A stretch of 6,470 nucleotides of DNA from assembly GCA_964654535.1 (NCBI GenBank), contig CAZZIZ010000194.1:1-6470 (forward strand), written 5' to 3'. Below, piece by piece: positions 1 to 6,239 of the stretch. The DNA is from CAZZIZ01 sp964654535 (GTDB lineage: Bacteria > Bacteroidota > Bacteroidia > Chitinophagales > UBA2359). Made by a program: the position numbers and the translations under genes. Under the pieces are notes generated by a model, which was not told the origin of the DNA, did not search any database, and saw only the letters and a program-made list of their open reading frames with translations. Position 1 is the first letter of the stretch. Each line of letters starts with the position of its first letter.

Positions 1-42
1 ATTGTTATTTATTAGAACTCAGGGCCCTCATTTTCATTTTCT

Positions 43-70
43 TCTTTGTCATTTCCCTCTTTGTCATTTC
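43..70. repeat. 13-bp direct repeat, two copies
   Basis: TCTTTGTCATTTC occurs at 43-55 and again at 58-70, a 15-bp period. The second copy runs into the left arm of the palindromic repeat that starts at 62, so this may be a partial duplication of the end of that element. No function can be assigned. Confidence 0.6.
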
Positions 71-164
71 GAACGGAGTGAGAAATCTTACGATATGCTC
101 ATCCGAGAGATTTACATAATGTGACGAACACAACGTAAGATTTCTCCCGTTGGTACCTATGACA
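62..164. repeat. Palindromic intergenic repeat (GTCATTTCG...GAGAAATCT type)
   Basis: A 103-bp inverted repeat. The outermost 6 bp match (TGTCAT at 62-67, ATGACA at 159-164). AACGG (72-76) pairs with CCGTT (147-151). A perfect 13-bp arm GAGAAATCTTACG (80-92) pairs with CGTAAGATTTCTC (134-146), leaving a loop of about 41 nt. The arm wording is the familiar Bacteroidota intergenic repeat, which is usually present in many copies per genome; that is recalled knowledge, not shown by this window. There is no coding capacity, so it is a non-autonomous MITE-like or REP-like element, or a bidirectional hairpin terminator for a gene beyond the left edge. Its full family boundaries cannot be set from a single copy. 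Confidence 0.7.
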
Positions 165-410
165 AAATTTCTTTGTTTATATCAATAGGCTACTAGTCAA
201 ATGACTTAAAGGTTCTCGACTAAGAAATCGCTGAGGATGAAATCGCTCCTTCGGGGCGATATGTTAATAGCAAAAAAACGAAGCGATCCTAAGCTTCGTA
301 GGAGTGACATATGTATTCGCGCGAAAATATTTCACCCCTACAGAGCGAGATGTAGGTGTATGTGTTTTTTCTATTATTATTTTACCGCTACGCGGCAATG
401 TGAGAAGGCT
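165..410. other. Gene-free stretch with a series of small hairpins
   Basis: No credible gene is seen. The stretch holds several short stem-loops: AGTCA/TGACT (195-206), ATCGCTCC/GGGGCGAT (242-260, with wobble pairs), ACGAAGC/GCTTCGT (278-299), CTACA/TGTAG (338-355) and CCGC/GCGG around a three-base loop (385-395). GAAATCGCT is repeated at 224-232 and 239-247. A 60-codon open frame at 237-419 runs through these hairpins, has low-complexity aromatic and Cys/Arg-rich composition, and is not believed. The region reads like a graveyard of degenerate intergenic repeats. Confidence 0.5.
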
Positions 411-460
411 TGTCATTAATCTTTAAAAAAGAGATCGCTCTTTTATTTTGTCGAAATGAC
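411..460. repeat. Short palindromic repeat, GTCATT...AATGAC
   Basis: GTCATT (412-417) and AATGAC (455-460) form outer inverted ends around an inner hairpin AAAAGAG (427-433) / CTCTTTT (438-444) with an ATCG loop. Read on the minus strand it begins GTCATTTCGACA, the same opening as the repeat at 62-164, so it looks like a shorter, decayed member of that family. It lies 13 bp before the structured element at 474. The inner A/T-rich hairpin could also act as a weak terminator. Confidence 0.5.
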
Positions 461-473
461 GAAAATATATTTC

Positions 474-624
474 GCGTGAGGGATAGAGGCATTGTTGAAG
501 CTCCTGTTGATGAAGGCAAGAGCAGTTCTTAGCTCCTTGGAGCTAGATGAACTTTTTGCCTGAGGCAGAACAGAGCGACTGCCGACAGCCCGACCCTTTG
601 CGTAGCAAGAAGGGACACGCCCAA
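474..624 (+). repeat. Structured RNA-like intergenic element, left copy
   Basis: A 151-bp element with an inverted, longer relative at 6240-6451. Blocks shared with that copy are GCGTGAGGGATAGAGG (474-489), TGAAGCTCCTGTTG (496-509), CAGAACAGAGCGAC (566-579), AGCCCGACCC (587-596) and CACGCCCAA (616-624). The predicted fold has three parts. GCGTG (474-478) pairs with CACGC (616-620) as the closing stem. A long arm has CTGTT/AACAG at its base (504-508, 569-573), then AGGCAA/TTGCCT (514-519, 556-561), AGTTC/GAACT (524-528, 549-553) and AGCTC/GAGCT (531-535, 540-544). A short 3' arm has CCCT/AGGG (594-597, 611-614) capped by TTGC-GTA-GCAA (598-608). The joining segment with AGAGCGAC and AGCCCGA is the conserved unpaired core. 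The strand was chosen from the block order only. The wording resembles repeats seen across flavobacterial genomes, possibly the Flavo-1 RNA motif; that name is from memory and unverified. It converges on the minus-strand gene at 710-1555. Confidence 0.65.
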
Positions 625-649
625 TTTAGTACTCAAAAACAAAAGTTCT

Positions 650-687
650 AAAAACAAAAAAGGCCTGAACAAAAAGCTCAGACCTTT
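650..687 (-). terminator. Intrinsic terminator of the DUF6089 gene
   Basis: On the minus strand, AAAGGTCTGAGC (687-676) pairs over all 12 positions with GTTCAGGCCTTT (670-659), using two G-U wobbles, around a TTTTT loop. A T-rich tail follows (658 downwards). The wobbles become mismatches on the plus strand, so the signal is specific to minus-strand transcription. The hairpin starts 22 bp beyond the stop codon of the gene at 710-1555. Confidence 0.85.
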
Positions 688-709
688 AATATTTGTAATT
701 GGGGGTCAG

Positions 710-1555
710 TTAAAATATCATGTTTGGACAACCAACTTTTGAACCTCCGGAAAAACCGAAGTTGTAGCCAATGGTTATTCCGCTGGTGAGGTATAGATCT
801 CTAGCGCGATCGTCACCTCTTTGTTGACCGGTGTTATCAGGAATGTTTGTGAAACCTGACTCACCACTGCGATCAGCTAGGTGCGCGGCTAGTACACCGC
901 CTTCATTCATAAGCAAGGTGTTATCAGCATAGAATCCGCTCACGTCGTCGAGGAAATCGGTATTGGTGAAACGTAATCCGCTATCGATACCAATCGTCCA
1001 GTTTGCATTTGGTGCCCACTGAATACCAAATCCAACTGGAAAGGTTATCGTTTTTTGTTTGTAGAAATCTGAGTTCCCATCTACACCTTGACCTTCTGTT
1101 CCCAGAGGCTGTAGGTCGTGGAAAGTTCCGTTGAATTCGGCTTGCGGTTTGAAGTCTAATAAACCGACGCCTCCAAATACGTAAACGTTCAATGGATACT
1201 GCTTGATGTAGGTCGTGAATACATTGTATTCTAGTGTCAGCGCAATTTCTGAGATTCTAGCTCTGAAGCTTAGGTTTCTCATTTGGCGAGCCAAACCATC
1301 TACCGTTGAATCGGCATTGGTATCTGCGCCAGAAACGTGACCATAGGTATACCGAAGACGATATGCAAATGCATCATTGAATTGGTTCTTGATAAAGAGG
1401 CCACCTGCTAAATTGGTTTCATTGAAGTGAATGAAAGATTGGCTGAGGTCACCACTGTAATTTGCACCACCGACGTGGATACCTATGTTCCAGTCTTGTG
1501 CTTGCACACCTAAAGTGCTGATACAGATAAAGAGAATTGTTAAAAGCTTTTTCAT
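710..1555 (-). CDS. DUF6089-family outer-membrane beta-barrel protein
   Basis: Encodes 281 residues. Residues 1-19 are a signal peptide (MKKLLTILF hydrophobic core, cleavage expected after VQA at 17-19, leaving Gln20). The mature part has alternating aromatic and polar strands typical of an outer-membrane barrel. It carries the sequence marks I associate with the Bacteroidota DUF6089 family: GGANYSGDL near residues 29-37, an RNLSFRARI segment (93-101), YVFGGVGLLDFKP (125-137), PLGTEGQG (150-157), FLDDVSGFYAD (201-211), ADRSGE (227-232), QRGDD (245-249) and a final strand LYLTSGITIGYNFGF (254-268). Family function is not established; related barrels are thought to be structural or transport-related components of the outer membrane. 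The tail CPNMIF after the last strand fits the short Cys-Pro endings I recall in the family. The start is the first ATG and fits the signal peptide; no Shine-Dalgarno is present, as is usual in this phylum. It is a single-gene unit, divergent from glnS and followed by its own terminator. Confidence 0.88.
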   Translation of the reverse strand: MKKLLTILFICISTLGVQAQDWNIGIHVGGANYSGDLSQSFIHFNETNLAGGLFIKNQFNDAFAYRLRYTYGHVSGADTNADSTVDGLARQMRNLSFRARISEIALTLEYNVFTTYIKQYPLNVYVFGGVGLLDFKPQAEFNGTFHDLQPLGTEGQGVDGNSDFYKQKTITFPVGFGIQWAPNANWTIGIDSGLRFTNTDFLDDVSGFYADNTLLMNEGGVLAAHLADRSGESGFTNIPDNTGQQRGDDRARDLYLTSGITIGYNFGFSGGSKVGCPNMIF

Positions 1556-1718
1556 TGTAAGGGTGTATAAGGGCTTTGATTGCTATTCCTATAGAATCAA
1601 GTTGTTTGCCAAAACAAGAATGGGCTCGCTATGTCGTGACTAATTGGTCTAATTGGGGCTGCTTGAACTGATTTTATTAACTTCGCGGCGAATAGTTTGA
1701 GTCTAGTTTAAGTCCAAC
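1556..1718. promoter_or_regulatory. Divergent promoter region with tandem repeats before glnS
   Basis: This 163-bp gap must hold the start signals for both the minus-strand barrel gene and glnS. I could not find a clean match to the Bacteroidota TTTG / TAnnTTTG promoter in either direction. Two small tandem repeats stand out. CTAATTGG occurs at 1640-1647 and 1649-1656. An 11-bp repeat, TAGTTTGAGTC (1693-1703) directly followed by TAGTTTAAGTC (1704-1714), ends four bases before the glnS ATG. The TAGTTTG part is one base short of the TAnnTTTG consensus. Confidence 0.4.
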
Positions 1719-3398
1719 ATGGAATCGAAAGAAGACAAGAAATCGCTCAATTTTATAGAGCAAATTGTTGAAAAAGACATCGCAGCGGTTAAAAACGACG
1801 GACGAGTGCATACGCGTTTTCCGCCGGAACCGAATGGTTACCTACATATAGGACACGCCAAATCTATCTGTCTAAATTTTGGACTCGCCGCAGACTATAA
1901 TGGTCTGACCAATTTGCGTTTCGACGATACCAACCCAGTAAAGGAAGATGAGGCTTACGTAGTAGCGATTAAGGAAGACATTAAATGGTTGGGCTACGAT
2001 TGGGAGGACAGACTCTTTTTTGCTTCCGATTATTTTCCGCGCTTGTACGATTGTGCGGTAGAGTTGATTAAGAAGGGAAAGGCATATGTAGACGATAGCA
2101 GTCAAGAAGAGATGCGCCGAATGCGCGGTGTGCCAACCGAACCGGGAGAAGAGAGTCCTTTTCGCGAAAGAACGGTGGAGGAGAACCTGACTTTGTTTGA
2201 AGAAATGAAGGCGGGCAAGCACGATGAAGGTTCGCGCGTCTTGCGTGCGAAAATAGATATGACCTCGCCTAATATGCATTTACGCGATCCGGTCATTTAC
2301 AGAATCTTGAAAGCGCATCACCACAGAACTGGTGACGACTGGTGTATTTATCCGATGTACGATTTTGCGCACGGTCTTTCCGATTCCTTTGAGGGCATTA
2401 CGCATTCTATATGTACGTTGGAGTTTGAGGTGCATCGTCCTTTGTACGACTGGCTCATTGAGGAGTTGGAAATTTTTCATCCGCAGCAAATAGAGTTTGC
2501 GCGATTGAATTTAAACTATACCATTACCAGCAAGCGAAAGTTGTTGCAACTAGTGGAGGCTGGTCACGTAAGTGGATGGGACGATCCACGTATGCCTACC
2601 GTTTCTGGTTTGCGTCGCGCGGGCTATACTCCTGCGTCTATACGTGAGTTTGCTAAAAGGGTAGGAGTGGCTAAGCGAGAAAACGTTATCGATGTTGGAC
2701 TCTTAGAATTTAGCGTGCGTCAAGACCTGAACAAAGTTGCTAATCGTGTTATGGCGGTTTTGGATCCTATAAAACTGGTGATTACCAATTACCCAGAAGG
2801 ACAGACCGAAATGCTTACTACGATTAACAATCCGGAAGATCCAAATTCGGGAACTAGAGAACTGCCGTTCTCACGAGAGTTATATATAGAACGTGGTGAC
2901 TTTATGGAAGATGCGCCTCGTAAGTACTACCGACTAAGTCCGGGAAGAGATGTGCGTTTGAAGAGTGCCTACATAGTTCACTGTGTGGAAGCCAAAAAAG
3001 ACGCGGACGGAAATGTTACTGAAGTGCACTGCACTTATTATGATAACACCAAGAGTGGTTCCGACGAGAGTGGAATAAAGTCCAAGGGGACTTTGCACTG
3101 GGTCTCGGCGGAGCACGCAGTAGATGGCGAGGTACGTTTGTATGACCGCTTGTTCAATGTCGAAAATCCCGACGGCGATAAAGAGAAGCCCTTTACTGAT
3201 TTTATCAATCCTGATTCGCTTAAGGTCACTACTGCTAAACTAGAGCCTAGCCTTAAGGACGTTGAGTCGGGTGCGCACTTTCAGTTTATTCGCTTGGGTT
3301 ACTTTACCAGCGATCCTGATACGAAGCCTGGTAAGCCGGTGTTCAATAGAACGGTTACGCTAAAAGATAACTGGGCCAAGCAGCAGAATAAACGCTAA
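1719..3398 (+). CDS. glnS: Glutaminyl-tRNA synthetase (GlnRS)
   Basis: Class I aminoacyl-tRNA synthetase that charges tRNA-Gln with glutamine in the cytoplasm, using ATP. Its 559 residues are close to the roughly 554 of the E. coli enzyme and collinear with it. The catalytic Rossmann domain carries the first signature PPEPNGYLHIGHAKS, with HIGH at residues 43-46, then RFDDTNP (67-73) and the CIYPMYDFAH segment (209-218) that lines the glutamine and adenylate site, including Tyr211. The second signature ITSKRKL (269-275) replaces KMSKS, as expected for GlnRS rather than GluRS. The C-terminal half is the anticodon-binding double beta-barrel, with GRDVRLKSAYIVHC, the HWVSAEHA and EVRLYDRLF runs, and the closing PVFNRTVTLKDNWA. 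The first ATG is kept because it gives the usual short N-terminal lead. No frameshift or missing motif is seen. It is a single-gene unit followed by a strong terminator. Having GlnRS means this organism can charge tRNA-Gln directly, without needing the amidotransferase route for this tRNA. Confidence 0.98.
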   Translation: MESKEDKKSLNFIEQIVEKDIAAVKNDGRVHTRFPPEPNGYLHIGHAKSICLNFGLAADYNGLTNLRFDDTNPVKEDEAYVVAIKEDIKWLGYDWEDRLFFASDYFPRLYDCAVELIKKGKAYVDDSSQEEMRRMRGVPTEPGEESPFRERTVEENLTLFEEMKAGKHDEGSRVLRAKIDMTSPNMHLRDPVIYRILKAHHHRTGDDWCIYPMYDFAHGLSDSFEGITHSICTLEFEVHRPLYDWLIEELEIFHPQQIEFARLNLNYTITSKRKLLQLVEAGHVSGWDDPRMPTVSGLRRAGYTPASIREFAKRVGVAKRENVIDVGLLEFSVRQDLNKVANRVMAVLDPIKLVITNYPEGQTEMLTTINNPEDPNSGTRELPFSRELYIERGDFMEDAPRKYYRLSPGRDVRLKSAYIVHCVEAKKDADGNVTEVHCTYYDNTKSGSDESGIKSKGTLHWVSAEHAVDGEVRLYDRLFNVENPDGDKEKPFTDFINPDSLKVTTAKLEPSLKDVESGAHFQFIRLGYFTSDPDTKPGKPVFNRTVTLKDNWAKQQNKR

Positions 3399-3449
3399 CG
3401 GGTCTATTTGATATGAGCATCTTTGATGCTTTGTGTAAAAGTATAATCG

Positions 3450-3481
3450 AAGCTCGAGCCATAGTTGGTTCGGGCTTTTTT
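3450..3481 (+). terminator. Intrinsic terminator of glnS
   Basis: AAGCTCGAGCC (3450-3460) pairs over all 11 positions with GGTTCGGGCTT (3467-3477), including two wobble pairs, around an ATAGTT loop, and is followed by a T run (3476-3481). The wobbles pair only in the plus-strand transcript, so this is a plus-strand terminator. It begins about 50 bp after the glnS stop and isolates glnS from the next gene. Confidence 0.9.
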
Positions 3482-3647
3482 GTTGTTGCTTGATCGGCAC
3501 GTTATGACGTGACGCTAATTCGCTTCGCATTAGATAATTGGGCCATTTAATGGGCTATGGTATTGTTATTGCCACGCATATGTATAATCGTTAATCGTAG
3601 AAAAATTGAATCTAAGCCTGAGTTTGATTTTGGTTTTCTATAGTTAA
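3482..3647. other. Spacer before the SprB-repeat gene, with two small hairpins
   Basis: No gene is seen. Two stem-loops lie close together: CACGT/ACGTG (3498-3511) and CTAAT...ATTAG (3515-3533), the latter with a CG-CTT-CG inner cap. The remainder is A/T-rich and must contain the promoter of the gene at 3648. A TTG at 3563-3565 and TATAAT at 3583-3588 are the nearest promoter-like words, but spacing and sequence do not fit the phylum consensus well, so no promoter is called. Confidence 0.4.
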
Positions 3648-6206
3648 ATGGTTCTCCTTCTTCCTCACCGATTAAAACCCTCTATGCGATTCAATTCTAC
3701 CAAACCTCACGGACAAATTTTTTCTAGGTCTCTATTTTTGTTTTTCTCTTGTTTTGCTTTGCTACTTGCTGAAACGAAGTGTTCAGCGCAAATATTTAAT
3801 CATCTTATTACTACTGACGTTACCTGTAATGGCCTGGGCAATGGAACTGCAACCGTGAGTATTACTGATGGGATTGGGCCATTTGAGATGCTATGGCTAA
3901 ATAGTGGAAACACTGGATGGACAGAAACTGGTTTGGGCCCAGGCAATCATGCTGTACAGATTAATGATCTAAGTAACAATCAAGTCTTTTTCCAGCAAGC
4001 TACTATTGAAGAACCAGATGTTTTGGTTGCTTACTTTGTAAATAACAGTAATCCAACGTGTGCTGATTTTTGCGATGGCTCAGTAATCCTTGAAATAGTA
4101 GGAGGAACTCCTCCTTATTCAATTCAATGGCCAGATGGTAGTATTGTTTCTAATGACGGTCTTAGTGCTACCGGTTTATGTCCTGGGCCACTAATGGTTT
4201 CGGTAAGCGATGCCAATGATTGCAGCGCTTCAAACAATATGTTTTTAGATATTCCAGAGCCAATTGTTTTATCTACTCTGAGTGTTACTGATGCTACTTG
4301 CGCAGGAAACGATGGGTCAGTAAGCGTACAGGCTACTGGAGGAAACGGCGGCGACTATACATATTTGTGGAGTGATGGCCAGACCGTTCCTAACGCCACT
4401 GATTTAGCACCGGGAACATATACCGTTGAAGTTGTCGATGAACTTGGTTGCGCTTCGCAAACTTTAGTCACTGTTGACGGAAGTACAAGTACTATGAGCG
4501 CGACTATAATCGCCACAGATACAAGTTGTTCCGGTGCTCAAGATGGAATTGCAGTGGTAAATGTCTCGGGTGGAACACCACCTTTTACTTATGTATGGTC
4601 TGATGGAAATAGCCAAATTGATTCGGGGTCTTTATCGGGAGCATCCCTAATTGTTTCAGTCGCAGGAACCTACTCTGTTGTAGTCACCGACGCAAACGGA
4701 TGTATCGCTTCCGTAGATTTTGAAATATATGAACCTTTGGAACTCACCGGTTCTGTTTCAACTACAGATGTTACTTGTTTCGGACTTAATGATGGTACCG
4801 CGGTAGTGAATGTTACAGGTGGAACGCCTCCTTACCAAGAAAACTACGGTGCAGACCAAAATGCTCTTGCCGCTGGAATGTACACTTTACAAGTAACTGA
4901 TGCGAATCTATGTACGCTTGATATTCCATACGAGATATTAGAACCAGATGAGCTTATTATCTCGAATTTCGGCACAACCGATGCGACTTGCACCGGTTGT
5001 TCTAATGGAAGTCTTGTAATTTCTGCGAGCGGTGGTGAAGCGCCATACTCTTATTCGTACGTTGAAACTAGTTCAGGTATCACCTCTGATCCAACTGCAC
5101 TTGCCGCAGGGACTACTGCACTTGCCGCAGGCACCTATGAAGTTCAGATAACAGATGCTAACGGCTGCACGATTTCTAACACTTTCGAAATTGGAATATC
5201 AAACGCAGAAATAAGTGAAACAGCGACATTGGAAATTCAAGTTAACACTACGGATGTTTTATGCAATGGTTCTTTTAATGGTACAGCGAATCTTTCGATT
5301 GCCGGAGGAACAGGACCTTTTGAAATATTATGGGAATCCGGAAATATTGGAACGACAGAAACGGGATTAGCCCCTGGAAGCCATACGGTTGTGGTCACTG
5401 ATCTCGGAGAAGAATCTAGTTCCATAACTCAACAATTCGACATTTTGGAACCAGAAATCCTCATTGCTTTCTTTACAGAGCCCACTGACGTAACCTGCAG
5501 TGGTTCCTGCGATGGCACCGTTTCACTGACTATAGAAGGGGGAACTCCGCCATACAATTTTCAATGGCCCGCTGAAGCCATTGTTGCAAGTGACGGTTTG
5601 AGCGCCACAGGCATTTGTCCAGGAATCTTGCATATACCGGTTATCGACGCCAATAACTGCGCTTCTTCGGCCAGCACTGGGTTTGATTTTCCAGATGAGC
5701 TGGTAATGTCTAACTCAGTTGTTAGCGATGCCACATGTTCAGGTTGTTCCGACGGCAGTGTTCAGATTGTTGCTAGTGGTGGTGAAGGTCCATATACGTA
5801 TGAAACCATTGAAACAATAACTGGTATTACTGTTGACCCAGGCGCACTAGCGGCAGGGACTTACGAATTTATCGCAACCGATGCATTGGGCTGTGAAACT
5901 TCTACCGCGTTCGAAGTCGGAGAGGACGATGACATAACATCTAGTATAGATTCGAACAATTCGTTTGAAGCAATGAACATTTACCCTAACCCAGTTAGGA
6001 ATATTTCCACCCTGAGTTTAGCTGCATTAGTTGAAGGCAAAGTCGCGAGCATTCGTCTCATCGACTTATATGGAAAGGTTCTGTGGACCGACCAAACGTA
6101 CTCCTCCAAGTACGACTTTCACAAAGGAAACATTGCGCCAGGAATTTACTTACTTGAAAGCACAGTGGACGGTGAGGCAAATTACGTCAAGGTAATTATC
6201 GAGTAA
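3648..6206 (+). CDS. Secreted SprB-repeat protein with T9SS type A sorting domain
   Basis: Encodes 852 residues. A signal peptide ends near CSA-Gln48. Met13 (nt 3684) would give a more usual 35-residue signal peptide, so the true start may be 3684. Nine SprB-type repeats of about 70-92 residues follow, roughly 54-126, 127-208, 209-283, 284-366, 367-436, 437-528, 529-605, 606-685 and 686-763. Most fit the plan TTDVTC-x-G-x-x-DG-(beta)-GGTPPY...LAAGTY-(beta)-TDANGC...EP. Cysteines fall at the TC and GC ends, with extra Cys pairs in repeats 2, 6, 8 and 9. The C-terminal 75 or so residues, from NIYPNPV (777-783) through LIDLYGKVLW to GIYLLES and the final KVIIE, form a type A T9SS sorting domain, which directs export across the outer membrane and attachment or release at the surface. 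SprB of Flavobacterium johnsoniae is a gliding adhesin, but that protein is many times larger. A role here in adhesion or matrix is inference; no enzymatic domain is present. Confidence 0.92.
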   Translation: MVLLLPHRLKPSMRFNSTKPHGQIFSRSLFLFFSCFALLLAETKCSAQIFNHLITTDVTCNGLGNGTATVSITDGIGPFEMLWLNSGNTGWTETGLGPGNHAVQINDLSNNQVFFQQATIEEPDVLVAYFVNNSNPTCADFCDGSVILEIVGGTPPYSIQWPDGSIVSNDGLSATGLCPGPLMVSVSDANDCSASNNMFLDIPEPIVLSTLSVTDATCAGNDGSVSVQATGGNGGDYTYLWSDGQTVPNATDLAPGTYTVEVVDELGCASQTLVTVDGSTSTMSATIIATDTSCSGAQDGIAVVNVSGGTPPFTYVWSDGNSQIDSGSLSGASLIVSVAGTYSVVVTDANGCIASVDFEIYEPLELTGSVSTTDVTCFGLNDGTAVVNVTGGTPPYQENYGADQNALAAGMYTLQVTDANLCTLDIPYEILEPDELIISNFGTTDATCTGCSNGSLVISASGGEAPYSYSYVETSSGITSDPTALAAGTTALAAGTYEVQITDANGCTISNTFEIGISNAEISETATLEIQVNTTDVLCNGSFNGTANLSIAGGTGPFEILWESGNIGTTETGLAPGSHTVVVTDLGEESSSITQQFDILEPEILIAFFTEPTDVTCSGSCDGTVSLTIEGGTPPYNFQWPAEAIVASDGLSATGICPGILHIPVIDANNCASSASTGFDFPDELVMSNSVVSDATCSGCSDGSVQIVASGGEGPYTYETIETITGITVDPGALAAGTYEFIATDALGCETSTAFEVGEDDDITSSIDSNNSFEAMNIYPNPVRNISTLSLAALVEGKVASIRLIDLYGKVLWTDQTYSSKYDFHKGNIAPGIYLLESTVDGEANYVKVIIE
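5094..5135 (+). repeat. 21-bp in-frame tandem duplication inside SprB repeat 6
   Basis: Two 21-bp units (5094-5114 and 5115-5135) match at 19 of 21 positions, starting ACTGCACTTGCCGCAGG in both. They encode TALAAGT twice, whereas the neighbouring repeats 5 and 9 carry ALAAG only once. It is much better conserved at DNA level than the large protein repeats, so it looks like a recent slippage duplication that kept the frame. Confidence 0.85.
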
Positions 6207-6239
6207 GAGCAAAAGTAATAGCGGTTATAGTTTCTTTCT

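Noticed and set aside
237..419. 60-codon plus-strand open frame
   Set aside because: It runs through at least four short hairpins in repeat-rich DNA, has no recognisable domain, and its composition is low-complexity.
1..650. CRISPR array in the repeat-rich left end
   Set aside because: The repeats are few, differ in sequence and spacing, and are palindromic elements of different kinds; there are no regular spacers and no cas genes.
1872..2279. 135-codon minus-strand open frame inside glnS
   Set aside because: It is fully antisense to conserved GlnRS catalytic sequence, so it is a shadow of the real frame.
4101..4114. Perfect hairpins at GGTPP codons, such as GGAGG-AACT-CCTCC here and GGTGG-AACA-CCACC at 4569-4582
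   Set aside because: Gly-Gly-Thr-Pro-Pro codons are inherently self-complementary (GGN GGN ACN CCN CCN). The other two GGTPP sites are not perfect, so there is no sign of selection for the hairpin.
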